Shown here piece by piece: positions 22,752-33,540 of a stretch of DNA of 64,000 nucleotides; the first letter of the stretch is position 1, and every line of letters begins with the position of its first letter. A program made the translations under genes and the position numbers. The notes beneath the pieces are model-generated. The model ran no database searches. It saw only the letters and a program-made list of their open reading frames with translations, and was not told the DNA's origin. This DNA is from Calendula officinalis (taxonomy: Eukaryota; Streptophyta; Magnoliopsida; Asterales; Asteraceae). The DNA lies in contig OY970830.1 of NCBI GenBank assembly GCA_963853835.1, forward strand, positions 51,846,401 through 51,910,400, in the 5' to 3' direction.

Positions 22752-23256
22752 TGTTAAGGCAAAAAGCCTTGCCCCTTTTGATCTTAAGATAACAAAACAA
22801 CCTAGACTAGCTTTGATTAATATGTAGAATAATATAGCTAAGTTTAGGTCTGATACTGAGTGATCAGTATTGGAACTCAGTATCAGTACTCAGTATCAGA
22901 TAGTGATACTGAGTACAAGGACTGAGTAGAAGGACTGAGTTACCATATGTAACGGACTAAGATCAAATCCCTTGATCTTAGTCATTTTCCTACCTTAGTC
23001 CTTCGGTTACTCCTTTGCCCATTATGTAAGATCTCTATATCATTATAAATAGAGATCATCTTGCAAAGGAGAACTTACTAATTCACTTTACACTTTCATA
23101 TCTTTTGTAATTGATCAGTGGTCTTGTTATTCCGCAACAAGCCACACTTAGTGGAATTATACATTTGACTCATATCTTGTTCTTATACAATATTTGTCTT
23201 AGAATTATAATTAACCAATCAATCAACCAACTAAACCAGGGTGTTGTGACCTAACA
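22752..23256 (+). repeat. Copia 5' LTR
   Basis: TG...CA ends. Five TACTGA/TCAGTA-type motifs lie within about 65 bases (roughly 22853-22916), followed by ggactgagtagaaggactgag, and all precede the TATA-like tcattataaatagagatc (about 23040). They are therefore likely in U3. Confidence 0.95.
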
Positions 23257-23258
23257 AC

Positions 23259-23270
23259 TGGTATCAGAGC
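23259..23270 (+). other. Copia primer binding site, tRNA-iMet
   Basis: TGGTATCAGAGC two bases after the LTR, complementary to the 3' end of initiator tRNA-Met, as in most Copia elements. Confidence 0.95.
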
Positions 23271-23354
23271 AGGCTAAATAAACTCTTATTTAGTCGATCT
23301 ATAACCCTGGCAGTCATTCCTTATACTTATCCTTCACTTACTCCAAAATCAAAA

Positions 23355-25234
23355 ATGTCTACCATTGTTGCACCAATTATGTCAGGAAAGGGAGTACCCA
23401 TCTTTGATGGTAAAGACTTCCATCAATGGAAGCTAAAAGCTCAGTGGTATCTCGAATCCATTCATCATGAAATGCTCACTGTGCTAACTGATGGTCCTAT
23501 CATCCCACAAACTGTGGAACCCGTTGCTGCTACTGATGATGCTCCTGAGAGCATAAGGACAGTTCCAAAACTGAAACACACCTGGACTGATACTGACCGT
23601 CAGTTATTCAGTCTAGACTCAAGAGCAAAGGGAGTGATTGGTAATGCTGTTACCAAAGAAATACTTAATGCAATTATGAAATTGCCAACAGCAAAGGCTA
23701 TGTGGGATAGCCTATCAGTCACCTATGAAGGCACAGCAAATGTGAAGTTGCAAAGAAAAAGCAACATGAGAAGGAAATATGAAAACTTCTTCTCAACTCC
23801 TAATGAAGACATCACCACTCTCTATAACAGGTTCAATACTGTTATCCATGATTTAATCAGTGTAGGCATTGTGAAAGCGGAAGGTGAGCTTGTTCAAAAG
23901 TTCCTGGATAGTCTTCCTCAACAATTTCTTGACATGACAAACTCTGTCAATGCTGCTAACAACATTGAGTCATACACTCTTCAAACTTTGTATGGTCTAA
24001 TGTTGAATCATGAGGAGAATAATGCTGCAAGACTGATCAACTGGAAGAAAACTGACAAGTCTTCCACTGGCATGGCTCTAGTTGTGCAACATGCCTATAC
24101 TGTGACTGAGCCAGATGAACCAGAAGTTGATCTAGCTGATGCTGAGACAGAAGAGCTTGAAACTCAAATGGCTCTTATGTCTATGAAGCTGGATCAGTTG
24201 AAGAAGAAGAGGCTTGGTGTTAGCTCTTCTAATACTGACCCAAGATCAGGTCTTTGCTATAGGTGTGGAAAGCCTGGACATATTGCTGCAAATTGTCATA
24301 CCAAGTCTTCTGAGACTGACCAAAATGACAAGATTGCATACCGAGCAAAGAGGTATAGAGACAAATATGTCAAACTGAGTCAGATGATGAGGAAAATGAA
24401 ATTTTAGAAAAACCTATTGGTCCCTCCATCTGCTCAAAGTGCTATACTGAGCTACAAGAACTCAGTATTGAATTTCATATAACGGAAATTTCTGATACCG
24501 AGCTCCCAATAGTTCAGTATGACACTTCTGCTGTTCCACCTTTTGAATTATTATTTAATACAACAACTTTTGAATTATATAATGATAATAAGACAACTTC
24601 TATCTCAAATGCTTCATCTAATACAGAAGTTGCAGGAACAGAAACATCATATATTGAGACATCTAAAGAACCTGTTAAAGTTATTTCTTCAAAGCATGAT
24701 AAACAAAAAACAACTTCAACTAGGTCCTTAGTTGGCAGAGACAAGAAGTCTACCACTAATAATATTAGAAAGACTTCTCTGCCAAATAAAAAGAAGCAAC
24801 CAGATCCTCCATCTCCTAAACCAGTTAAAAACAATGTTAATACACCTATTAAAAATGACAAAATTAACATTTTAAAAACACTTGGTGATCAGGTCAAATC
24901 TTTTAGTAAACAATTTGCAAAACTTGTTCATACTGACCTACCAAAAGTGAAACGTTTTTCTAAAATACCTTATGAAAATATGTTTAGAAATAGACCTAGA
25001 AAATGTTATAGGTGTCATCATACTGGTCACAAGGGAGATGAATGCTGGACTGATCTCTCAAGTCCTAGGTACTCAGTACCAAAGAAAAGGAGAGAAACTA
25101 AGTCAGTATCACCAAAGAAAACTTCTAAAGTTTCCCCCGAAGTGATACTGACCTCTCCACATAAAGAGATCAAGTCAAAATATGTTTATCCCACCAAAGG
25201 TCCCATTCAAAAATGGGTTCCTAAAAAGAACTAA
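23355..25234 (+). pseudogene. Copia gag
   Basis: Starts with ATG 99 bases after the LTR. The first 345 or so residues carry the Copia capsid region (FDGKDFHQWKLKAQWYLES; AMWDSLSVTYEG; LVQKFLDSLPQQF) and a first zinc knuckle CYRCGKPGHIAANC. A one-base shift near 24385 moves reading to another frame (SDDEENEILEKPIGPSIC), which stays open to 25234 and has a second CCHC knuckle CYRCHHTGHKGDEC. The original protein was about 625 residues. A TAA closes gag before pol. Gag would package the element RNA into cytoplasmic particles. Broken by the one shift. Confidence 0.88.
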
Positions 25235-25242
25235 CTCTTATT

Positions 25243-28200
25243 TTGTGTCTTGTGCAGGGTGACAGAAAATGGTATTTAGATAGTGGCTGCTCAAGACACA
25301 TGACAGGCAGTATGGAATACCTTCTCAATTATACTCTAGAGAAGGGTCCTTCTGTTAAATTTGGAGATGACTCGGTGGGAAAGACAAGAGGTTATGGTGT
25401 GATCAAGGCAGGCAACATAACTTTAAAAAGAGTTGCCTATGTAGAGGGTCATAAACACAATCTGCTCAGTATCAGCCAGATGTGTGATGATGACAATGAA
25501 GCTCGATTCAGGAAGGTTGCAGGAATCATCTACAATGATAAAGGCCAGCCTGTACTCATTGCTAGAAGAGAAAAAGATGTATATGTGGTCAACCTATCTG
25601 AAATAGACCCAACTATTCGAGTATGCCTGCTTTCTAAAGTCAAGCCAGAATTGCATTGGCTATGGCACAAGAAACTCTCTCACATCAACTTTAGAAATAT
25701 CAACGAGCTCAATATGAAGAAACTGGTGAGAGGGTTGCCCACTATTACTTATTCAAAAGATAAGTTATGCTCAGCATGTGAAATGGGCAAGCAGAAGAAG
25801 AGTTCATTCAAGTCCAAAGTCAATCATTCCATTAATGAACCTCTTACTATGATACATATGGATCCTTTTAGCCCCATCAGTACACCATCTTTGGCCAAAA
25901 AGATATATACTCTAGTCTTGGTTGATGAATTTTTAAGATATACTTGGGTCATCTTCCTCAAGACTAAGTCAGATGCAACAACAGAAATCATTGCCTTTAT
26001 AAAAAGAGAGGAACTTCAAAAAGGCAACAAGGTCAAGCAACTTAGAAGTGACCATGGTACTGAGTTTAAGAACTCAGTATTAGCCAATTTCTGTGAAGAA
26101 AAAGGAATCATTCAAAACTTCTCTGCAGCCTACACACCACAACAAAATGGTGTTGTAGAAAGAAAGAATAGAAAACCGATTGAAGCTGCAAGAACTTTAT
26201 TATGCCATGCTGGACTGGCACTGAGTTTCTGGGCTGAAGCTGTAAACTGTGCAAACTTCACTCAGAATAGAGCCACTATAGTCCAAAGACATCTGAAGAC
26301 TCCATATGAGTTATACAATGGCAAGATTCCTAATGTGGAATATTTCCACATCTTTGGGAGTAAATGCTTTGTACTCAGTACAAAACAAAACCTCAACAAA
26401 TTTGCTCCCAAAGCAAATGAAGGTGTGTTCATGGGCTACTCTCCACACTCTAAAGCTTTCAGAGTGTCTATCATCTCAACCAAGATGATTGTAGAATCCA
26501 TTCATGTCACATTCGATGAAGATCAGAATGAGCATTCTACCTCAGCAAGTGAAGACATAAGTGGCATAGATATTCTATGCAATCCAGAACACTCCATTGC
26601 TGAACAGCCCAAGTTTCATCCACACTTTATTCCCAATAAGTTTAATGAAACTGATCAAGTTCAAACTCAGTATCACTCAACTGCAACTAATACTGAGGTT
26701 TCCATAACAGAGGACCTCCATACTGAGTTTCCAACTAATGATCTGAACCATTCTACCTATGAAGAAGGTGAAACATCCAACACTACACAAGAATCCACAT
26801 CAACTCTGCAAAATGAAGATGAACAACAACATGCGCTGTCTAATACTGACCAGAATTCCACTCAGTATCAGACACAAGACACACCAAATCAACAAGATAT
26901 TGTTGATCCTATTTCAAATGCTCCTCTAGGAAACAATTTAAGGGAACACAGAGACCATCCACACTCAAACATTATTGGTCCTATTGAAGAAGGTGTCCAA
27001 ACAAGAAGAAAATTAGAATTTCCAACCCAATCAACTGCAAATTTTTGTTTCTTCTCAAGTTTCCTATCTACCATTGAACCAAAGAAAGCTGATGAAGCTT
27101 TATTAGATGAAGATTGGGTAGAGGCTATGCAAGAAGAGCTCACAGAGTTTGAGAGAAACAAAGTTTGGAACTTAGTATCACCTCCTACTGGCAAAACTAT
27201 TATTGGTACTAAGTGGGTGTTCAGAAACAAGATGGACAAGGATGGTGTTGTCATCAGAAACAAAGCAAGGTTAGTTACTCAAGGTTACAGGCAAGAAGAA
27301 GGCATTGACTATGATGAAACTTTTGCACCAGTTGCAAGAATTGAAGCTATTAGGTTGTATCTTGCATATGCAGCCTTTAAGAATTTCAAAGTTTAGCAGA
27401 TGGATGTCAAAAGTGCTTTTCTAAATGGAAAACTACAAGAAGAAGTTTATGTTAAACAACCTCCAGGTTTTGTTGATCCTAAATTTCCTAATTATGTTTT
27501 CAAGCTTGATAAAGCTCTATATGGGCTCAAACAAGCTCCAAGAGCATGGTATGACACCCTGTCTGAGTACCTTATTGAAAATAAATTTACAAGAGGTAAA
27601 ATTGATAAAACATTATTTTCAAAATGGAAAGGTTCTGACATCTTACTCATTCAGATATATGTAGATGATATTATCATTGGCTCCACTGACAAGTCAATGT
27701 GTGACTGGTTTGCTAAAATAATGTCAACTCAGTATCAGATGAGTATGATGGGAGAACTTACTTACTTTCTTGGTTTACAAGTTGAACAAAAACCTGATGG
27801 CACTTTTATAAATCAAAGTAAGTATGTGCATGACATGTTAAAGAAATACAAATTTGAAAATTAATCTTCCATGCACACTCCTATGGGTACTCAGGATAAG
27901 ATAAGTAAGGATGAAACTGGTAAACCAGTATGTCAATCCACATACCGAGGTATGATTGGTTCCTTACTTTACTTAACTTCTAGCAGGCCTGATATCATGT
28001 TTGCAACATGTTTGTGTGCTCGGTATCAGGCTTATCCTAAAGAATCACACATGAAAGCAGTTAAGCGCATCTTTAGATATCTTACAGGTACTCCTAACCT
28101 GGGTCTTTGGTATCCCAAAGACTCAAACTTTGACCTTGAAGGGTACACAGATGCAGATTTTGCAGGTTGTAGATTGGACAGAAAGAGCACAAGTGGAGGA

Positions 28201-28598
28201 TGTCAATTCCTAGGTGGAAGACTAGTTGGTTGGTCATCCAAGAAGCAAAATTCGGTAGCAACTTCCACAGCAGAAGCAGAATATGTTGCTGCAGGAAGTT
28301 GTTGTGCTCAATTATTATGGATGCAGTATCAACTCTTAGACTATGGGTTCAACTTTCATAAGACTCCCATTCATTGTGATAACAAGAGTGCTATTGCTAT
28401 CACAGAGAACCCAGTCTATCACTCCAAAACCAAGCACATTGATATCAGACACCACTTTATTCGAGATAATGTGGAAAAAGGTAAGGTTGAGGTAGATATG
28501 TACCAACAGATGAACAATTGGCCGATGTGTTTACTAAACCTCTCCATGAGGAAAGGTTTATGTATTTACTAGGGCAATTAGGTATGTTGAATCCTTAA
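25243..28598 (+). pseudogene. Copia pol: protease, integrase, reverse transcriptase, RNase H
   Basis: Single frame from 25243. Protease is KWYLDSGCSRHMTG. Integrase has HKKLSHINFRNI and CSACEMGKQKK (zinc module) and a core with VLVDEFLRYTW, LRSDHGTEFKN and GVVERKNR. RT has EDWVEAMQEELTEFERNKVW, QMDVKSAFLNGKLQEEVYV and active site YVDDIIIGS at about 27656. RNase H has GYTDADFAGC and STAEAEYVAA. A TAG at 27394 replaces the residue before QMDVKSAF, and a TAA stands at 27862. A shift near 28510 moves the end (QLADVFTKPLHEERF) to another frame, which closes at 28598. All active-site residues are present, so decay is recent. Confidence 0.93.
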
Positions 28599-28927
28599 TT
28601 TTCCTTAATTTTCTTTAAAACTGAACGCTCGGTATCACTCCTGTTGATACTGACCACTCAGTATCACTAGTCTGTTATCATCAAAATTTAAAATTTTTAT
28701 TTTTTTATTAATTTCAAGAGTAAATTAATTGTTTTTATATTTTTTAAAATTTTTTAAAATTAATTGTTTTTAACTCAGTATTGGGTTATGACGGCTCTTA
28801 CACCAAGCTTAATCCTCATACTGCTCAACGGTAACCTTTCTTAATAGGAAAGTTACCGTTGGCAGAGGATAAGGCAGTCAAATCAGCCGTTTTTACTTCC
28901 CCATACCTTATTTATCTTTAAATCTCC

Positions 28928-28935
28928 TATAAATA
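28928..28935 (+). promoter_or_regulatory. TATA box before the Copia accessory gene
   Basis: TATAAATA stands 130 bases before the accessory ATG at 29058, in a pol-to-accessory spacer with no coding role. The bases between look like a plant 5' leader. This suggests internal transcription, separate from the LTR promoter. Inference only. Confidence 0.45.
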
Positions 28936-29057
28936 ACAGTTTTTTTTTACTTCAAATATTTTTCAACAGTTATTTCATTCTTTCATTAAAAATTCTCTCT
29001 GCGATTAACGATTTCACTCTTTCTTAGCAAGTACACACACTTAAATCAAAATCACAG

Positions 29058-30458
29058 ATGGCAAATTACACTTTCGTCGCTCCAGAAGTTCAATCGGAAA
29101 TCAAATTCCGCAACGATGAACTGCCCAGGTTTGCAAGGAACAACATAACAGCAAACTTCAATATTCCTCAAGCCTGGGTATGCCAAGAATTCACAAACAT
29201 TGTGACTTTTCTGAAGAATTGCCCAATTGCTCGTGCACTGACCTTGTCTCCTCGAGCAATTTACCCAGAAATGCTATGCGAGTTTTGGTACTCTGCTACA
29301 CTCGATTCTCCAGATATGATTGCTGGGTGGGTAATTAGAGATCAAAGAAGGGCATTTGTTTCTACTGCCATCATTCGTGAAGCACTGAGACTTCCCGCCC
29401 AAGCTCAGTATGATCCATTTGTTGATAGAACAGAGGCACGCTTAGTTTTACCATTTTTGGGTCGAAGAGGAACGACGGGCACAATCAAAAGAAACGAATT
29501 TGGTCCTATGTGGGGTATTCTCATTACAACAATAATTCGGTTTATGACCCACAAGACGGGTGCTTTGGACCAAATAAATGAATTTGGGATGCAAATAGTA
29601 CATGCCTTGTACTATGGAAGAAACATTGATTATGCACGGCTCATTTTCAATGAATTAGCTGCTCTGGTTCGGGCTAACACAAGGGAATGCAATGTCCCTT
29701 TCTGCAGATTTTTATCACTCATCTTTCAACACTCAATGCCCACACATACTTATGATGAGTTTCACAGTCCAAGGGTTGATCTTCCTCCACTTAGTGAGAA
29801 GATTTTCTTTTACAGGCCAAGAGAAGGAGAGCCTTTACTGAGTCCTTCTATGTGGGCCATTGTTCAAGAACACATAAATGATGAAGAAGACATGTCTGAT
29901 ACCGAGTCAGACAATGATGATGATGATAATGATGATAATAGTGGTAATGGAGCACAGGCCGGTCAAGATATTGAGATGCAGGATGTTCCACAAGCTCAAG
30001 AACCGACTCAACAACATATCTCTCCACCTGCACAGGATCCTGATGCTCCTCATATTGAAACAGTTTTTGATACTGAGTCCTCCGAAGACACACCACTGGT
30101 CCTTCAAAGAAGAAGAAGGAATCTTTCCCCTATCATTATGGGAAACTTATCATCTGAGGAGGTGCAGCCTGCAAATGTTCCATCATTAACTTCATCTCTT
30201 CAAGCCCAAAGCTTAGTTGCAGCCACCGCTAACCTTCCAGGTCCAAAACAAATTCCAACAGCTCAACCAATTGAGGAACCTCATGTTCCTCTTGATGTGG
30301 AGATTCAATATGAGCAAACTACACTGGAAGGTGCTCAGCAAGAAAGACAAGTCGGTATTGAAGATGTTGGTGCTGCACATCAACAAACACATGATCCTGC
30401 ACCGACCTCTGCAGATGCTAGAAGGGAATCTGACAGAGTCTCAGGTATGAATTTCTAA
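29058..30458 (+). CDS. Copia accessory protein 1 (env position), unknown function
   Basis: An uninterrupted 466-codon frame. The first 270 residues look folded (VTFLKNCPIARALTLSPRAI; MLCEFWYSATLDSPD; VSTAIIREALRLPAQAQYDP; FGMQIVHALYYGRNIDYARL). The rest is acidic and low-complexity (DTESDNDDDDNDDNSG), then Pro/Gln-rich. No signal peptide or membrane segment is visible, so it does not look like an envelope protein. The fold-like part resembles the extra proteins found after pol in some asterid Copia elements, whose function is not known to me. The last codons run through a possible splice donor (CTCAG|GTATGA at 30445). Still intact although pol is broken. Confidence 0.75.
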   Translation: MANYTFVAPEVQSEIKFRNDELPRFARNNITANFNIPQAWVCQEFTNIVTFLKNCPIARALTLSPRAIYPEMLCEFWYSATLDSPDMIAGWVIRDQRRAFVSTAIIREALRLPAQAQYDPFVDRTEARLVLPFLGRRGTTGTIKRNEFGPMWGILITTIIRFMTHKTGALDQINEFGMQIVHALYYGRNIDYARLIFNELAALVRANTRECNVPFCRFLSLIFQHSMPTHTYDEFHSPRVDLPPLSEKIFFYRPREGEPLLSPSMWAIVQEHINDEEDMSDTESDNDDDDNDDNSGNGAQAGQDIEMQDVPQAQEPTQQHISPPAQDPDAPHIETVFDTESSEDTPLVLQRRRRNLSPIIMGNLSSEEVQPANVPSLTSSLQAQSLVAATANLPGPKQIPTAQPIEEPHVPLDVEIQYEQTTLEGAQQERQVGIEDVGAAHQQTHDPAPTSADARRESDRVSGMNF

Positions 30459-31128
30459 AAAGCCCTTAAACTTATATATATATATATTTCATTCCCAAAT
30501 AGAGACTAAGTATTGGCCAGTACCAACTCAATACTGACCAAAGTCTCACACGATCTTTCACATATATATCCTTTTATGGCCAACATAGCTAGCCCACTGC
30601 TGCTATGCAAAATTCATATACTGAGCACACAATTGATCATTGTCAGTCTACAGTTGTCTCATCTTAACGAGACAATAGTGGTTGATGTCACACTGACACC
30701 CACTGGTGCTGCTTGAATCATGTCCAACTTATTTTTGAGTTGGATAGCATGATTCAAGAAATGATCACAAACCCTTAAGCCACAAAATCCAAAAATTTTC
30801 CATGGGGTTTAGCCACATTTCTGTTATCACTCTAATACCGAGTGATAAACATTGAAAATAATAAGAAGCACATCCCAGGCTTCGAATACCCAAACCCAAA
30901 CCTTTTAGTAAATGTGACTTATCCTATACTGAGCTACTTAAATTTACACACTCACTTTTACTAAAATCTTCTTACACATGCTATGCACAAGTCCACAATA
31001 TTTCATCCTAAACCACATGAAATACAGACTTCACAAACTCTGTTTATATGATTATAGAATTAAACAACACCACAATACTATTTGATAAACCCTTCTTTCT
31101 AACCAGTTTTATATTTTTGTTTCTTTAG
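30445..31128 (+). other. Possible intron between Copia accessory frames
   Basis: A donor-like CAG|GTATGA (30445) and a pyrimidine-rich acceptor tttgtttctttag (ending 31128) bracket 684 bases of A/T-rich sequence without a long frame. Joining exactly these sites puts accessory frame 2 one base out of phase, so either other sites are used, an indel has occurred, or the two frames are separate genes. Confidence 0.35.
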
Positions 31129-32955
31129 CACCATCTGTGCAGGGCATTTCAGGCATCACAGGCTGCAGGAGACCAAGTGACTCTGCAAGCAATCATGCAG
31201 CAAATTCTGGCCATCCAACATACTCAAAATATAATACTGGCCAGAATGGACACAATGAGTAGTGATATTGACTCAATAAAACAGTCAGTCTCACTACTTC
31301 AACAACCACATCAGCCTCCACAAACTCCACCATTTTCACATGGTGACCACAATGAAGAAGGAGAAGGAGGTGCTGGTGATACTGATGCTGCAACTGAGCC
31401 CATGCCCTCTCCTACTCTTGAAGAACCTGAAGGGGACATGGGTGGTGATACTGATCCTCTTCCCTCCCCATCAAATGATAACAAAAAGGGGGAGAAGAGA
31501 CAAAGAGATACTGAGGTTGATCAAACTGAGCCATCTGCTCAGGGGGAGAAAAGAAGAAGATTGAATGAAGATCAACCTCCACAACAAGAACAACAACATC
31601 AGCAAAGCCCTCATACTGAGCCACTTCGGATTCAGTATGAGAGAAGAAGACAAAGAACTAGGTCAGCATTACAAGTTCAAGACCCACTTGAGCCATCTGC
31701 TCAGGGGGAGACTCATACTGACCAACCACAGCAAGCTTATACTGAGCCACCTGCTCAAGAAGAAAATAACTTGCAAATTGTGGTCTATAGGCCTTTCATC
31801 TGGCCTATTGCTGATGATGAAGATGAAGAACATCCAGTGGCATCAGAAGAATTTTTAAACTTTGCACTAGATGAAGCAAATAAAGAAACCTCTTCATCAT
31901 CATTCTCAGATGATGAAGAGCATACAAGAAAACCTATCTCACCTCAAGCTGAAGGACCTTCTAGAATTCCTAGAAGACCAATAACCAGAAGAATGACAAA
32001 TGTGGTTATGTCCTCATAATCGAGTGAAGAACAAGATCCAGCTCCTCTGATCTCAAGACTTAGGAGATCTGCTCAGTTTACTGAGCAAAAGAGTGATGCT
32101 GAGGATGAGATTGAGGCCCAGATATTCTTCCCTGTTAAGGAAGAACCTGAATCTGAGTCTGAAGATGTTCCAAGAAGGTCTCATACTGTAAGAAGAACTG
32201 GAGATGAATTACTTGAACAGTATTGGAACATTGTGGCACAAAGAACAAGATATAGGGAAACAAGGATGGGTATGCTGAGGAATAAAGCATTTCTAAATGT
32301 AAGAGACATATACTGGCTAAATGAATTTGTCAACAAAATAAAGGTCAAAACTGTTGATAGATCAATTGTTGCAACTTGCACTGGGCCAGTCAGTCCTCCA
32401 ATGAAGTTTTTCCTCCATGACATCCAAAATATGGGACTTCAAGATTGGATAAAGATTGCTAGACTGATAAAGGAGATGCCCTCAAAATCCTCTGAAGCCC
32501 AAGTGATGATGGATGAAATCTGGGATGTATCTGCTATATGCTATGAAAAAGGCATTCTTTATGCAGCAGAATACAGGGCACTCAGTGTGATGACTGAAGC
32601 TATGAAGAACAACAAACCTGAGTGCCTTAATACTTTCAAAATAATTCCCACATATACTGTTCCCTCTAATCTTATCTTTCAGGATCAAAAGAGTACCATA
32701 TATCCAACATCTGGATATATGTATACTGACTCAGATGACAGGGAGTGCTTCATTACTGAAGCAGATTTGGCAACAGCTCCTATCAGCCATTTGGTGGGTC
32801 TTAAATGGATGATAACCAAGAGAGAAGATGCTTGGTTTAGAAAGAAGATAGTTGCTGTACTAAACAACAGGCAAGATGAACTGAAGAAAAGAGAAGAGTT
32901 CATCCATGTGAAGAAAGAAGTCTTCTACGAGTTTGAGTCGATCAACAAAGACTAA
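31129..32955 (+). pseudogene. Copia accessory protein 2, unknown function
   Basis: One frame from about 31129 to 32955, broken once by TAA at 32017. The start has a probable coiled coil (LQAIMQQILAIQHTQN; MDTMSSDIDSIKQSVSLLQQ). A long acidic, Pro/Gln/Glu-rich part carries repeats of TEPPAQE and EPSAQGE. The C-terminal third looks folded (FLNVRDIYWLNEFVNKIKVK; MKFFLHDIQNMGLQDWIKIA; ADLATAPISHLVGLKWMI) and ends in a charged helix. I do not recognise a family. It could be the second exon of accessory gene 1 or a separate product. Many YTE/YTD codon pairs come from the motif that fills this element. Confidence 0.65.
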
Positions 32956-33017
32956 AGAAGAAGACTTTGCGTCCTGTAGCTTACTTCGTTTAGTAACTCT
33001 TTGTAATTGTTTTGTTA

Positions 33018-33035
33018 TCATTAGATAGGGGAGAT
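33018..33035 (+). other. Copia polypurine tract
   Basis: agataggggagat lies directly before the 3' LTR, where plus-strand synthesis is primed. It follows the accessory frame stop by about 70 bases. Confidence 0.75.
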
Positions 33036-33540
33036 TGTTAAGGCAAAAAGCCTTGCCCCTTTGGATCTTAAGATAATAAAACAACCTAGACTAGCTTTGA
33101 TTAATATGTAGAATAATATAGCTAAGTTTAGGTCTGATACCGAGTGATCAGTATTGGAACTCAGTATCAGTACTCAGTATCAGATAGTGATACTGAGTAC
33201 AAGGACTGAGTAGAAGGACTGAGTTACCATATGTAACGGACTAAGATCAAATCCCTTGATCTTAGTCATTTTCCTACCTTAGTCCTTCGGTTACTCCTTT
33301 GCCCATTATGTAAGATCTCTATATCATTATAAATAGAGATCATCTTGCAAAGGAGAACTTACTAATTCACTTTACACTTTCATATATTTTGTAATTGATC
33401 AGTGGTCTTGTTATTCCGCAACAAGCAACACTTAGTGGAATTATACATTTGACTCATATCTTGTTCTTATACAATATTTGTCTTAGAGTTATAATTAACC
33501 AATCAATTAACCAACTAAACCAGGGTGTTGTGACCTAACA
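33036..33540 (+). repeat. Copia 3' LTR
   Basis: Same length as the 5' LTR with a handful of differences (for example gataccgag for gatactgag, catatatttt for catatctttt). The five-motif cluster is conserved. Confidence 0.95.

Larger units (their letters stand above)
22752..33540 (+). mobile_element. Copia LTR retrotransposon, SIRE/Maximus-like, with accessory genes
   Basis: LTRs 22752-23256 and 33036-33540 (505 bp each) begin TGTTAAGG and end CCTAACA, with a 5 bp duplication AATAG on both sides (22747-22751 and 33541-33545). The order is primer site, gag with two CCHC knuckles, pol (protease-integrase-RT-RNaseH, the Copia order), then about 4.4 kb with two long accessory frames, then the 3' LTR. 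The 10.8 kb length and the extra genes after pol fit SIRE/Maximus-type Copia. LTRs differ at roughly 7-8 of 505 positions by eye. Pol has two in-frame stops and a shift, so this copy is inactive but young. Confidence 0.95.

Noticed and set aside
29848..30107. Antisense frames across the Copia accessory gene
   Set aside because: They mirror the Asp-rich low-complexity codons of the sense frame.
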